Positions 1 to 13,206 of a stretch of DNA of 64,000 nt are shown one piece after another. The notes beneath the pieces were generated by a model. It had not been told where the DNA came from. It was given only the letters and a program-made list of their open reading frames with translations, and did not search any database. Source of the stretch: Trochalopteron elliotii (Eukaryota > Chordata > Aves > Passeriformes > Leiothrichidae); NCBI GenBank assembly GCA_024734555.1, contig JANPWX010019821.1:1051525-1115524 (forward strand). Direction: 5' to 3'. A program made the translations under genes and the position numbers. The number at the start of each line of letters is the position of its first letter. Positions within the stretch are counted from its first letter, which is position 1.

Positions 1-2153
1 GCAGGAGTTCACCTGCTCAGTGTTGTCCCTCCCTTTCCTACATGATCTGTACTCTGGCTGCTAAATTCTACCAGGGAGGTGCTTTCCCCACTGCATGCCA
101 CTAGAGATGAATATGAGGGCTGGGATGCAGCAAGCTTGAGCTTTCAGCTGCTCTTGGGCAGTTAATGTCTCAAAGATTTTTTGTTCTTCAGTCTGTGCAG
201 CTTGATTATCATCTGCTGTGAGGAACCTTCCCTAGCAAAAATGCCACTGAGGTTCATAAGGTTTAAGCATGTTAGTTTTGTTTTTGACATGTTTTTGCTG
301 GGGAGCTCCTCAATGTCTCAGACTTATCTGCATCTGTTTTACAAGTATAGGGTAGACCAGTACAAATTGAATCTAACAGACACTTAAAATTTCATCAGAG
401 ATAAAAGTAACACAGTTGGTAATATTATTAAGTACTCTGTAATACTCTTCAAATATTTTTTTGTCACCATTAGATTGTTAATTAAACTACTGAATAGGCT
501 TCTCATGTTCTACAGGATCAGTTGGGGAAAAAATGTAAAATTGTTTTTTTCTCAGTGGAAGATTTTTAGTTAATATGCCCATTTTAATTTATATCTATAT
601 ATTCTACATAGTAAAATACCTGAGTTCAGCATTTTTCAGTCATATAAAAACAAGCATCATGTGAGTAGACAATTCCAAGAACCTATTTCCATCATTAATC
701 AACAGCTGAAATGTATTTTATGATCATTTTTTAGAGCTCTCCCTTTCTAACTTGCCCTTAAGCTAGTTTTCTTTTGATTTTTTGGACAGAAGTGAGAACA
801 CCTTTCATTACCCTCTTCTTTCTAAGGATGCTGAGTGGACCTTTGCTTAGTAGGACAATATCTGAGGGACACAAAGAGAGACAGGCAGGCCTTGAGCTGA
901 GTAGTGCTTGGCAGTGAGGGTTGTAGTGGCTTTCTCAGCCTGTGATTGAGCAGAACATTCCACAGAGGATGGGCTATTGATCTTCAAAGGTCAGAATGTG
1001 GATTGAACTATGAGGCATATAGATTTGGTATGAGGTAACACTGGACTGGTCTTATCTGTAGTCCATCCATGCCCATAATAATTGAAGACTATTATTTGCA
1101 GATTGAGAGGGACTTACTGCAATTGAAGTACAACACTCCTAAGGGGAAAATACATGGCAAATAAGCTAAGTCAAAACACTGCAACGAGGTCTGAAATTTA
1201 ATCTTAAAAATTCTCTAGATGAAAAGTTGTGCCATACTCATGGCTAGCAATTTGCTGTTAGCTTTGGGGGCCAACTGAACAATTAAATGGAAAACATATT
1301 ACATGGGGGCATTGTTTGCATTTATAAAAAATATGTGGTGTATGCATATCAATTATTTCCTGATTCTCTATATTGTGACATATCTCTGTCTATCTAATAC
1401 TATATATAATAATGCTCTAAAACAAATACTCTCTCTAGGGACTTTTTTTTAATTTCTGCAGTTGGGGAATCTAAATTACATTCTCAGATGTCAGGTAGTG
1501 TGCTAGAACAGCATTCAGGTGCTAAATAAAAGTAAGCAACTGGTTTTCTAAGGAGCCCTGAACAGTTTCAAAGTGTAAAGTCTGGTTAATAGAATTCAGA
1601 GACTTAGTCAGCTCAGTACTTTGGGAACTTCCAGTAAATTATTGCTTCACCTTTAGTTACCTAAATGCCTCTGAAAACTGGTTGTTGGGAGCTGCAGAAA
1701 GTCAGTAGTTGCACTGGCTGCAGGAAAAGGCTGCAAGAGGATGCCTTGAGCAGCTCTGCGTTGTACTGGGTGGTTGGCATCAGAGTTAAGATGGGAAGCA
1801 AAGCTGTTTTCAGAGATTCCTTCCTTCTTTCCTCCTTCCACCTTGGCTTGTTTCCCATAGAACTGGAAAGAAGGAATGGAAAACGGGGTGGCTGTCTCTA
1901 TAATGTTGTTACTTATTCCCAAGACTGGATAGAAACTAAATCTAACTTCAAACAATCTCCAGTTTATATAATTTTAAGGAAAGACAGATTTGACAGGATT
2001 TTCAGCTGCCATTATGAAAACTTCCTTGAGCCACAGTTTCAGTTATAGTCTTTCTGAAATGAAGCCATTCCCACACAGCAACTCTTATTTCTGAGTTTTG
2101 CTGAGGATTTCTTTGGATTTGGATTTGGTTCCTTAGGCTTTCTTTCAAGGATG

Positions 2154-2156
<3 letters not shown>

Positions 2157-2198
<42 letters not shown>
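2157..2198. repeat. Homopolymer T run (42 T)
   Basis: An uninterrupted run of 42 T on the plus strand. On the minus strand it is a long A run preceded by non-repetitive sequence. No AATAAA-type signal is visible just before the A run on that strand, so it does not look like the tail of a processed retrocopy. Runs this long are usually variable in length, and the assembled length may be unreliable. Confidence 0.97.
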
Positions 2199-2199
<1 letters not shown>

Positions 2200-4008
2200 G
2201 TGCCCACAGCTTAGAAGGCCTGTGGCTGACTTAACCAAAAAACCCCAAGAAATAGCTGAAAACAATACCCGTCAAGTGGAGCATGTCCCACACAAAGTAG
2301 GAACAGGAAAAGGGAGAAACAAATGGAAAAGAAACAAACATCCCAGATTCAGCTTTTGGCAAAGAAAATATAATAAATACAAGTCTCATTTGTTCCAACC
2401 ACTTTGCAGGAGGACATGATTTATCTTGTCCCTGTTCTATTCTCATCAGAAGAAAAGCAACCGTTCTGCAGTATCTGCAGACTCCACTCGAGGGGCTGTT
2501 AAGACTGAAATAGCAATGGGATTGCCTCCAGGCAGAAAAGCATTGACCTGCCCTGTGTAGGAAAGTTTGACAAGCTCCTTCTTCAGTGGCAAAGAACAAG
2601 AGAAAAGCTTATAGGCTAATTCTCCAACCTCTGATGTAGATGTACCCTGTTACACACAGTGTTGTGTTCTAATGCATTTATGATGCTTTGGTCCATGAAG
2701 TTCACTTGTGCAATGGCAGGTGTGCAAAGATGCTGAATAATCAGGTGAGAATGAAATTATTTGTGTTATCATTGTCCAGCAATGCCATTCCTGCTTATGT
2801 TGATAGTAAATTCTCATTTTATTTCGCATACTTGATCTGCTCACTTCAGGAATGGACAAATTGCTACAGTGGATCATGGTAGTAACTCTTCTAGTACCTG
2901 AAAATGGCAGTACCTATTTTAAGAATCTTTCTTCAAATAAGTATCCAATAAACCTTAATGTGTGTATTTCTTTGAAGTCTTCTAACACCTAAAGATTGGC
3001 TTATACCTGGTGACACGTTGATATCCTTTTGTAAATACTAACCCTTTCTAATAAACAAGCAATATTCCCAGAATAGTATGTAGCACCTTCCCTGACATTA
3101 ACAACAGCATATTTATAACCTCCTATGGCTGAAGTGCTCAGGACTAGAAGAGCAGAGAGGAAGAGAGATCAGAAGCATCTGAAAGGCCAGAGGGTCACAG
3201 ATCACCCACAGCCATTGCAGCAGAGAGCTGATGATCATCTGTCCTGGCAGGTAATGATGTGAAACAGTGTTAGCAAGATCAGGGATGATTAGGGTTCTGC
3301 ACTCAGTGTAATCACAGGGGTGAGCCCCCCCGAGGGCTCTGAACCCCCACAGCATTCACAGAGTGCCTGGAGAAGGGCACCCCGTCTGTAGCAGGACAAG
3401 TTAGAAGCAAGTTTGCAGTCCGTCAACTTCAGCAGCCCAGCGCTGACTGCAGATGTAAACTGCCTGTGACCAACTCACATCAGTTCTGTGGCTGGGTGAA
3501 TTAGTGGGCTGGACTCCTTCAGACTCCAAAGTCAGCCGCAGCAGGCATCAGACATGAAGCTCAAAAGCTCTGTGCTCAGCTCAGCCTTGCAGGAAAGGGC
3601 CTTTCAGTCTTGTGCCCACCCCTGAGAGGAGACATCGGGTGCATTTTTTCAATGAGGAGTAGTTTCAGACACAGTAAATCACAATTCTCATCCTGAAGAT
3701 TAGGTATATGAGCACAGACTTAAGACTCAAATTCACAGAGAACTTCTTGGAGAACATATTTCCTCTTTGTCTTAGCTTTTTTACCTAAAGAGGAAAACGG
3801 CTAATTCCCAACTCGTTAATGGCTTTTGCATTATGCATTCTGATGTAGCACATTTCCTTGCTGGAAATTGTTTCCCACATTTACCATGAGGTTGTGTTGC
3901 ACTTTAAAGTTACAGGGTTTTGTGTCTTTTAATGGCAGCATTTTAGAGAACCCTGAAATTGTACCACACTGAGGAATAAACACAGTGCAAAATATAGTAT
4001 ATCTTTCA

Positions 4009-4070
4009 GAAATTATAGAATTGTTAAGATTGGAAAAAACATCCAAGGTCATGAAGTCCAACTTCTGACT
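4009..4070 (-). mobile_element. CR1 LINE 3'-end fragment
   Basis: About 60 bp resembles the reverse complement of the avian CR1 3' end (attatagaattgttaagattgg, then aaaacatccaaggtcatgaagtccaac). CR1 insertions are heavily 5'-truncated, so a short 3' stub is normal. The octamer-like 3' terminus is degraded. The element lies antisense to NTRK2 within an intron and has no coding capacity. Confidence 0.75.
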
Positions 4071-7000
4071 GAATGAGGAAGATGAGAAGATTCAACTTTT
4101 CTTTGCAATGATAGCTGTCCTCTAGAGGCCCAATCCAGAACTGATTTCCCATTTTAACCAGTATAAGTCTTTCCTGCCTATTGGTCTCTTTGTGTTTTGA
4201 GATTGGCCTCAACATCTGAAGCAGGGCTGTGGTAAATGGCAACATCAAACAAACTGGTAAGAGATTTTTTCTGGATTGGTAGGTTTCTTTTTTGACAGCA
4301 AGATAGATTGTTTTCAAGACAGAAAAAGCACACAGGTGTTCACTCCTCCTGCAGAAAACAGCTTGGCCATCTCAACTTTGCAGCTTGTGTTTATTGACAG
4401 AATATGTATACAGAAATATATAGAACACTTTCTGTGGGAAAAACTCAGAAAACTATTGTGTGTTTTTCATAACAGTGGAGAGAAAGTGTACCGACAAATG
4501 CTTGTCTGCTTTTTTTTAATTGTTTTTTTTTTTTTTTTGGTCTACTCTTGGGATGGAGTTCCTGCCTCTGTGTGTCATAGTTATTTTTCATCATATATAA
4601 AATGGACTGTGCCCACCCACAGTGCTCACACACAGTGAGCTCTTGCCCTCCTCAGGCCAGTCATACATCCCATCTAGATGTCTGCAAAAGCTTTCAAGAA
4701 ACATTGTTATGCTTTCTGTGGTGTTTCTCTATGGGTATACTATATACAATCATGCATGTTAAAATCCACACTGCTCATTAACTAAAGCTTCTCAAGAGAT
4801 GAGCTTTCATTTTTGAGAAAGAAGAGCAATTACTCAAATGGAAATGCAGTCTCAGGAAAGATATCAATCCTGGGTTTAAATCTTTCCTGGATCTCGAAAC
4901 TCTTGTAATAAGGAAAGAAAATCCTGGTTCACAAGCTAGATATAAACCTTCCATGGTCACAAGCTGCCCATTATTCCCTACTCTGCTTTCTGGTTGGAAT
5001 TCTGAGAGGCTGTATCCATGCCATGCTGGACTTGGAGTTTTGTATGGCATATTAGTTCTCTGGGTAATCAGTCTAAGGCAGCCATAGATCAAAGCCTATT
5101 TGAACAGATTCAAACCAAACCCAGCTACAGCTGTTCTTTGGATTTGGAATTAGCTTTTGGGTTGTTGCTTTCAGGTAAATTAATGAGCCATTTAATACTG
5201 TGCAAGCTAAGCATTTCTGCATTCTGATACATTTGAATTATTGAGATTCTTTGTGTGTGTTGTTAAGTTCTGCAAGCTATAGGATGACTGTAAGTAAAAT
5301 CACACTTTTGAATAGTTAGTCTGATCTATAGAAGTTTGATAGTTTGATTCACAGGACACAATAGCTTCTTCTTCCTTCCTCTTCAACCCAGTGAAGGGTG
5401 GTGGAGCAAAGCATCAGGGAAAAATAATGTAAAGACGTATGAAATTAACCCTATACATGAATGCAAAAATACGAAGTATATTATAACATTTTATAGCAAG
5501 ATTATGGAACAAGCGAAAGTCAATACAAACTCTTAACATTTTGCTTGTTCCCTTTAACAGGCAGCTGCTCTGTATAGGCAGAACATGATGTATGTCCTTA
5601 GGCTTTGCTACAGGTCATAATGCCCATGTTGCAAACATGGAGAAAAATTCTTATCTTTAGGTGCTGTTTAAGCTTGCAAGCACATTATGGTTGACCCTGG
5701 TGTCATAAATATAAACTGAGAGAAACAATTACTGAGAAAACCAATGAGAGTGAATAAAACTGAACCAATGCCACAAAGATGCAGCAGATATAAGTCATGC
5801 TCAGACAATAGGGAAAGGAAAATACAAAATCCTATAACTTGCACCCAAGCAATAACCAGAGAGGGCTCTGGTAAGAAGTGGCACTATAGGAGACAGCAAA
5901 GTGTACAGAGGTCCTGCTCCCAAACAAAAGAGGAGGAATGAGAGAATGGGGGAGGGAAAAGGAAATGAAAGATAAGCAAGACAAAGGGTAGGACTGTTGC
6001 AAATTTACTCCAATGAAGCCAATGTTTTGCAGCTGTACTTCTCAAAACTTAGCACAAGTACAGTCACTATCTACCTTTTTCTCCATGCTTCCAGGATTAG
6101 GATTAGAGAACAAAAGGATTTAGGCAAGTAGTCTTTGCTTTTGATATGTTACCTGACTTGTTAAACAGGCAGTGTTTGGTTAAGGATTTTGTAATTGCCT
6201 TTCACCAGTCCAGTGTGTTCATTAAGTTTTCCAGTTTTGCTGTATTTCATCCTGACTGCTGACTAGACTGGTGGCACTGGGAAGGGAATTTTACCCACAC
6301 TCCTCTGTAGCCCCATGAAGAGAACTGAAGGCTGGTATGGCAGGGCCTTGTAACTGTGGCTTTAACAGTTTGTTGATTTGGTTTTATAGCTTTTAAACTG
6401 ATGTTTATTGCTTCTCTAGATGTTCAGTTGGGAAGTCTTCTTGAATCCCTGATGGCATTGCATGATGGTGTCATAATTATAAAATGTCTCAGATTGTTGG
6501 GGAGTGTGCGAGGATCAATAGAGTACAAGATGAACAGCATAAACCTCTTCTAGGTCACTCTTTATTTCTGTATCAGTCTGTGCCCCCACGTCCAGGCCCC
6601 AGCTTCTATTTGTGCTGTTGGAGAGACAAGGAAGAAGATTATTAGGAGAACGGAAATGTAGCAGCAGTGCTTGTGATCATCAAAGGGTCTGGGTATTTAA
6701 AAGATATCCTAATTTACACTGGCTGCTGAAAAGCTGAGGAACTATTCTTCAGATTTTCTTTTATTAGGAATATTGATACAACAGCACCATCCTTACTGAA
6801 GATAAGATAGCCTCTCACAGTCCAAATGCTGAGTTCCAACACAAAAATACTATTGCATGCAAAACTTTTGCTATTCCAAAGGATTGGTACATAGACAAGT
6901 CTTTACAGTTACATAGGAATTAAAATGCAGAATCACTTATTCAAGTTTTCCTTTTGTTCAGCCTGGGAGAGATTTTCAGAGCAATTGCTTTTAAGTCACA

Positions 7001-8657
7001 GAGTTCAGATCAGAATGTAGTTTGACAAGTGGGAGTCAAAATTGGTAGAATGAGGAAAATAATCAGTGCATAATGTGCATAAAATAATGTGCTGGTGTCC
7101 AGGGTTCCTGCATGGGCTTCTGGCAACTCTCTCACACAAAAGAACTGAAGAACTGACAGTTCTTCATCTGGTGGCAGCCTTGAAAGAGTGGTTCCTCCAT
7201 CATAATGCAAAGTGAGAGAGGAAGGTCCTGCAGCCTTTACCAGGCACCCAGTACAGCCAGAATAATACAGCCTTTACTGAATTATTCCATCTTCATTACA
7301 AGCTCTTCCCCTCCAGAGTTCCAGGGTAGTAGCTGAGAATTTAAATGCACAGAAGTAAAGCCGTTCAAAAATAGAATTTTCCTCCCATGGGAGATTTCAG
7401 CATTTCAAGATTATTTGCTGCTTTAAAATATAACAGAAAGCAGAGGGCAGTTGGCTCAATTTTGTCTCAAGTTTTAACTTGAACTGTTAAAACAGGGAAA
7501 AAAATCTTCAATAAAATTTAAACAAGCTGGTATTTTAATTTTTTTTTTAAATACTTCAATTTGCAAAAATATTTCAAAAATATGGGTAAGAGTGTTTTTG
7601 TGAGTGCTTGTCTGGGAGAGGGGCAGGATTTTCCCACTTTGGAATGTTAAATTTGATTCTTTATTTTAGAAAGCAAAAACGTAACCAAAAATCAGTCTTT
7701 TTCTGCTGCCAATTATTTGAAACTTTATTTTACATCATTAATATTTTTCAGTGAATTTTTTGACTAGCTTTATGCTGAAATTAATGCTATGGGAATACAA
7801 ATTTTGAATGTCCTGACTCATATTTAATTAATATTAGTATATTTTCTTTCATTTCTACACTTGTTTCCATTAATTTTCTTGTTGAACTTATCTGATAAGG
7901 GACTCTAAAAGACAAAAAGTTGTATGTCACTGTAAGTGATATCCAACAAGTCCAAAACTTCTTAGAAAAGGGTGAAACTCCACTGAAGTCAATGGAGCTT
8001 AAATATTGGCACCACCAGAAAATTTGTCCTGTGGAATGCACTTGCATTGTCATATCTTGAATGCTCTTCATTCTCATGACAGATTTTACTAAACAGGTCT
8101 CTTTTCAAACACTTATGCATTTATTATTTTCAAAACCCATTTGGTCAGAGAGGTCAAAAGCTCTTCTCACCACCATAGGGAGTCCATGGAAATTTCAGCA
8201 TTCTGAAGTACCAGAGGTATCCAACAGCATTAAATTATTAATGATTTTTTTAGTTGTTTTTCTTTTTAACCATGCTTTGTTTTTTTCATGAGTCAAAAGT
8301 GATGGAATCTAATTATTTTTTGATTGGAAGGGCAAACACTCCAGCAGGAAAAATGTTACATTAAAATTGGATTATTTCCAACTAGTCCATAAAAAAATTC
8401 CCCTAGTGAAAAGGCCTGATACCTGATTATTTTGTATCACTAGTGTGATGCTATAATACTATTTTTATACTGTATTTCTGATAATTTTCAGTATTATCTA
8501 TGCAGAAAATAGATTGCAGATCTCCTCCAAAAGCCCAGTGGTTTTCCTGTTTGGCTGTGCAATAAAGCTGGTGTTTTCCCTACTTGCTTATGTTGATATT
8601 TTTCCTTAAAAACAGAGAATAATGAAATCACTTAGTATTATTTCCATGCACTACTTT

Positions 8658-8955
8658 AGAGCCCCACGGTCCGAAGAAGACCTCACTGTGCAAAGCACGG
8701 GGGACTCTGCAGGTGCACATAACCCTTGCCTGAAGAGCTTTTGGGCTATGGCCCCACTCCTGTGACCTGGAGCTACTTGGTTGTCCAGTGGGCAGGTTAC
8801 AGACCTGGGGCTTCACACACAGGGTAAAGAATGGGGAAAGGATGCTTGGTTGTCCTGCCTGTTTGGGCAGGGAGTCCTTTGCCCCAGATTACACAGGAAA
8901 TCTGTGTCTGACCCTGAGGTGGAAGCCAGATCTCCTGTGTAGCACCCTCATCCCC
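8658..8955 (+). mobile_element. Ancient MIR/CORE-SINE-like element (degenerate)
   Basis: The segment contains, in the right order, landmarks of the amniote MIR-like SINE family. These are cactgtgcaaagcac (about 8694-8708), an equivalent of the 'ccctgccctgaagagctt' block at ccttgcctgaagagctttt (about 8724), and the 3' block tttgccccagattacacagg followed by agccagatctcctg (about 8878-8937). Divergence is high. I recognise it from memory of the consensus, so the exact subfamily and ends are uncertain. It is non-coding and old. Confidence 0.6.
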
Positions 8956-9014
8956 TGACCTGTCTGTCCTTGCTCCTCACTGTCATGTTGGCCTCCAGCG
9001 CAGAAACTTCTAAC

Positions 9015-9166
9015 CAAGGAATTTTCCATTGAGTTCTGCTGCTGATGAGTTTCTTTCTCACCAATAGGTGGAAACTGACAGCCCGGTTTCTCAGGTGACA
9101 CAAGGAACGGTTCTGCCATCCCAAATGAGGCAGGAAAAACATCACGCAGAACAAGGAATTTTCCAT
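9015..9166. repeat. 15-bp perfect direct repeat spaced 137 bp apart
   Basis: The sequence caaggaattttccat occurs at about 9015-9029 and again at about 9152-9166. The 122 bp between the copies is not obviously repetitive. The pair could be a target-site duplication around an unidentified insertion, or a local duplication. Confidence 0.6.
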
Positions 9167-10232
9167 AAGAAACTGTACCATAGCAACTGAAAAAGACGTT
9201 GAAGCACATTACACTTTCTCAGCTTGTTGCAACCTGTGCTTTGATGCAACAGGACATCAGAGAAGTGAAGACTTGGGTTTTTTGGTTTTCTTTTCCTCAG
9301 TTATTTCTTTGGCCAGGAGAGTTGCTTTAACTGGTGCTGCTTGATCATAATGAATTTATTGCAAAATTATGTAATCTTTCCACATCCATCACCAAAGTCT
9401 TTTGCCAGGGCTTATGTTCTGGCATGCATTGTCATGCTATAGCTGGGAGGGAGAGAGATCTACATCTGCAAACTTCCATAAGAGATCACAAGCTTCTGAA
9501 ATTGTAGGACAGTAGGATACAGAAATATTTCCAACAGGCTAATAGCTGTTCAATATATGGCATTAAAATAAAGTTGAGTCATTAAGAAGTAGTTATATAG
9601 AAGCTAGCAAAAGTTTCTGTCTTTTTTTCTAAACAAATCCCAAATATGATTGTCTAGTGTAACAGAAAAAAAATCACTGTGCTAAAATAAGTGGCTTGTG
9701 TTGGTTTAGATATGGACAAATTCTTTCTGTACTAGGCATAATATTTATGTAAAATGCTGCATAAAATCTTTAAGGGAATTCTTTGCAGAAGACATGTTTT
9801 TCTTCCTGAGCAGCTATAAAACACTGTTAAGAATGAAGAAACATTAATTAACCGGACATAAAATGCTTAAGTGAGAAAAAAGGGGGATATCTGTCTAGCA
9901 CTGCTAACCAGCTGAGGTCTGGAGATCCCCTTTCTTTTGAACTAGAGCAGTTTAGTCATCTTCCTTTTCTTTCTATTTTTTCATGCTGTACCCTGCCCAT
10001 ATTTTATCTCTCCTCTGTGTTCCTTCTCAATAAACTCCACAATGTGGATCATCCTCCTCTCCTGTATATCTGCAGATATTAATTACTGAGTGGAGAACTG
10101 CAGCATGTAGCACATTTTCTATGTGTGTACTGTCTTCTCATTCAGACTCACAACCTGTTCAATTTTGCAGGTATTTCTGTGGTAAGACATCCCTTGTTTC
10201 TGTGAGACTGTTTGTTTCATGTTCCCCTCAAC

Positions 10233-10256
10233 ATCAGTGACACGTGTGTCACTGAT
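10233..10256. repeat. Palindrome with central E-box
   Basis: Two 11-base arms (atcagtgacac and its exact reverse complement) flank a 2-base centre. The middle contains CACGTG at 10241-10246, the canonical E-box bound by bHLH factors such as USF, MYC and CLOCK-BMAL1. The symmetry is seen directly; any regulatory role is inference. Confidence 0.7.
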
Positions 10257-10284
10257 TTGGGAAAGTTATGTCAGAATCATGCAG

Positions 10285-10310
10285 AACTGGACTTGAACTG
10301 GACTTGAACT
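10285..10310. repeat. 11-bp tandem repeat, 2.4 copies
   Basis: The unit aactggacttg is repeated exactly twice, followed by a partial copy (aact). It is a small local duplication with no apparent coding role. Confidence 0.85.
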
Positions 10311-10864
10311 AAAAATGCTGAAGCAGGATTTGTCACAGCTGTGCCTAACTGAGGCTTCCAGCAAGGTCTATATGTGAAAACACAGTTCTTTCTGGCCAGT
10401 AGCAAGGATAATGCAGATTTTTCAAACTGCTTGCTTGTAGCTACTGTCCTAGCTTTCAATTTGGTAAAACATGGAGAAAAATACCTTTTAAAATAGTATT
10501 GAGAAGAGATTTATTTTTCTTATGATGTTAGCTTGAATAGCCTTCATTAGGGTGCAATTTACCATCTTCCCCAGTTTCCACAACAATTGGCATTTCAAAA
10601 GCCTACTTGGCACAATATGAAATGGTACCAGTAGCCACTGTTCAGAAACCTTTATTTGTTTACATCTACGAAGGTGTGGAAAGAGAGATACTGCAAGTAT
10701 TTTTGAAGTGCTGGTTATGATATGTTAATCCCCAAGGACCTGTTTAGTTTTATGGAGGATAGTACATAAAATACTATAAACTAACAGCATAAAGACTGGA
10801 ACAAGCAAAGAATTAGGGCACAGCTAGCAGCAGACCTCACATTTTCCTTTGTTCATGGCAAGTT

Positions 10865-10957
10865 CTTTTTTCTTTTTCTTTTTCTTTTTCTTTTTCTTTT
10901 TCTTTTTCTTTTTCTTTTTCTTTTTCTTTTTCTTTTTCTTTTTCTTTTTCTTTTTTC
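10865..10957. repeat. (TTTTTC)n microsatellite
   Basis: About 93 bp of near-perfect hexamer TTTTTC (some 15 units), with slightly longer T runs at both ends. It makes a long open phenylalanine-rich frame by composition alone. The tract is homopyrimidine on the plus strand, so it could form a triplex and may be prone to length change. Confidence 0.97.
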
Positions 10958-11549
10958 TTAAATTTAATCTGTCTCAAATTAGGGGATGCTGTGGGTTCTT
11001 AATTGCTTTCTTCATCAGTTTCTCTTTGTGACATTTAATCTGGAAGAAATCCACTTGTTTTCCCAGCTCACATTTTGTGAGTGAGCAGTACTTTCACATC
11101 ATACAAAAAATAGCGTTGTTCTAAAATATTTTTTCTGAATGTATTCTTGTCAATTTATTTTATTTTTGACTGCATTATAATACACTTTAAGGAGAACAGA
11201 ATCAGTAAAATTAAAAGGAAATATTTATTGCAGCCAAACTCGTATCTGAAGAGTTTCCAGTTGAGATTTTGAACTTAAAGAAGTGATGGCAGTGAGGAGT
11301 TTGTGCCATTATTTTCAAAATATACCATATAAGAATCTTGATAAATACATAACTTGTGCTTTATAGCTTTGTGATGCTATTTAAGTAGAAAATAACTAAT
11401 TTTTTTTAATTCCCACTACTATTATGAAACATCTAGGTGTGCATTTCTGGCCTTATTTTTGAGGGGAGGGGAAACAGTCATATAGGGATTCACTCAGAAG
11501 CCTCATAAGAGATGTTTGCCAAAATGCTTATGACCAACACCTTTTAATC

Positions 11550-11553
<4 letters not shown>

Positions 11554-11592
<39 letters not shown>
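11554..11592. repeat. (TG)n microsatellite
   Basis: A pure TG dinucleotide tract of about 39 bp (19-20 units), flanked by unique sequence. It is a likely polymorphic marker. Confidence 0.98.
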
Positions 11593-11594
<2 letters not shown>

Positions 11595-13137
11595 CTAGTC
11601 TTCAGAAGCAAACAATGTTGTCTCTCTGTAGTTTCTCTGTAAGGAAAAATTAAAATCAGTAATAGTTATTTTTGCAGTTAGAGCCTGTTATAGTCTTGGA
11701 ACATATGGCTGTATTACCATTCTCTTACTGGAGAAAATATTGCAAGAAGGGAAGAATAGATATGACGAGCAATGCTGAAAGCAATGCACTGGTCTATAGA
11801 AGTTGTGTATGGGAAAACACTAGAAAAACTACCCAACAAATCTTGACATTGGTTTATAAATAATTATGTTAGCTTCTGACCCTTCATCCTCATTACAATT
11901 CTGAAGGACAGGCTAGAAACACAGAGCACTGGAAGTTGCCTAGGGGCCATTTCGTGGATGTTAGACTACCAAAAGGCAAAGTATCCCTCTGGCTTGAGAA
12001 CAACCTTCAGCCCTCCTAAGCGCAAGTCTGTACTGGCCTTGCTGCCGGTGGTGGTCTTGCAGGAGGCAGCAGCTAGCACACACTGCCTGTGAAATGTTCT
12101 CTTGGCCTGCCCTGGTGATGCCTTGGCTTCACAACACTTCAGTGTTTTAGCTAAGTGCAGGCCGGGGGCATATCAAGGGACAGCACCCATTCCCTTAGCT
12201 GCAACTGTCAGTTCCAGCAGCTTGAGACAAGAATTCAACATTTGCACTGGTAACAGTAAAGATCATGGCTATTTTTACTATTTCCTTTGCTGATGAGCTG
12301 GTGGGGTATTCTGTCATTACAGTGCAACAAATGTAGCAGCTGTTTGTGTTCCTTGCTGCGGGTTAAAATGTTTCCCAAGTAAGGAGTATGCAGGCAAACT
12401 GGTAGTTGTTGCTCTGCGAGAGAACTTGAACTTCAGGAGGTAGAGAAGAAAACCCTACATTTTGCCTTAGTTCTGTGCTGACTGAAGCTGCTGTAAATAT
12501 CATGGTGTACAGTAGTTGGAACAAAATAGTTTTGTGTTTTAAGAGCAGTAGTCATATAGATGCTGAATGAAAAAAGAACCTTGCTGGTCCATGCATTTCT
12601 GGTATCTTGCAGAGACTGCCAGAATTACATTTGCATTAATTTCAGTCTACAACTAATATTAAAGAAGATTCAACTAAAAGTATTTTCCAAATACAAAGAG
12701 CACAGGGGATAAAAAAGACTGCAATTTATGGCGACATCTATTAAGCTTTTACAGAATATCGTGTGTGTATACTAGTTATTGACATAAAATGAACTGGTAC
12801 TAATTGGGCAAATCTGCCAACTCAGTCTTGTTATGAGTGTAACAGTCTTCTTTAGGTCACATTCATTATGCTGACATTGTATGTCAGATCCTGAATAAAG
12901 TTCGTTCAGCCATTTCTGCTGTTCTCCTTGTTTGCCCTGCTGTGTATGTGTGCTGCCATCAGTGAAAGTTCATGTTTCAGCAAAGACTGAGTCTGTGTGC
13001 TTTGGGATATGTATGTCTCGGGTATCTGCACAGTGGCCACTTCTCCAGCAACAGTGTGACTGTGGGAAGGCATCCTTTGATTGAATTACGCCTGGTGTTT
13101 TCCGCATTCATGGAAACTGACTGAAACAAAATGTTCA

Positions 13138-13206
13138 AAGCTCTTTCTTTCTCCCTTTCCTCTTCTTTTTTTTTCTTTTTTTTCTCTCTCTCTTTCTGTC
13201 TTTCAG
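13138..13206 (+). other. Long polypyrimidine tract ending in CAG (acceptor-like)
   Basis: Nearly 65 bases of C and T end in tgtctttcag (AG at 13205-13206), which looks like an excellent 3' splice site. Downstream an open frame runs to 13365 (beginning FPASKGCNWVHYC). No matching donor was identified. It may be a decoy acceptor, a terminal alternative exon, or a simple pyrimidine repeat. Confidence 0.45.

Noticed and set aside
2002..2265. Lysine-rich minus-strand ORF over the T run
   Set aside because: It is a translation of the A homopolymer. There is no polyadenylation signal before it and no recognisable retrocopy.
10849..11031. Poly-phenylalanine ORF
   Set aside because: It is the translation of the TTTTTC microsatellite.
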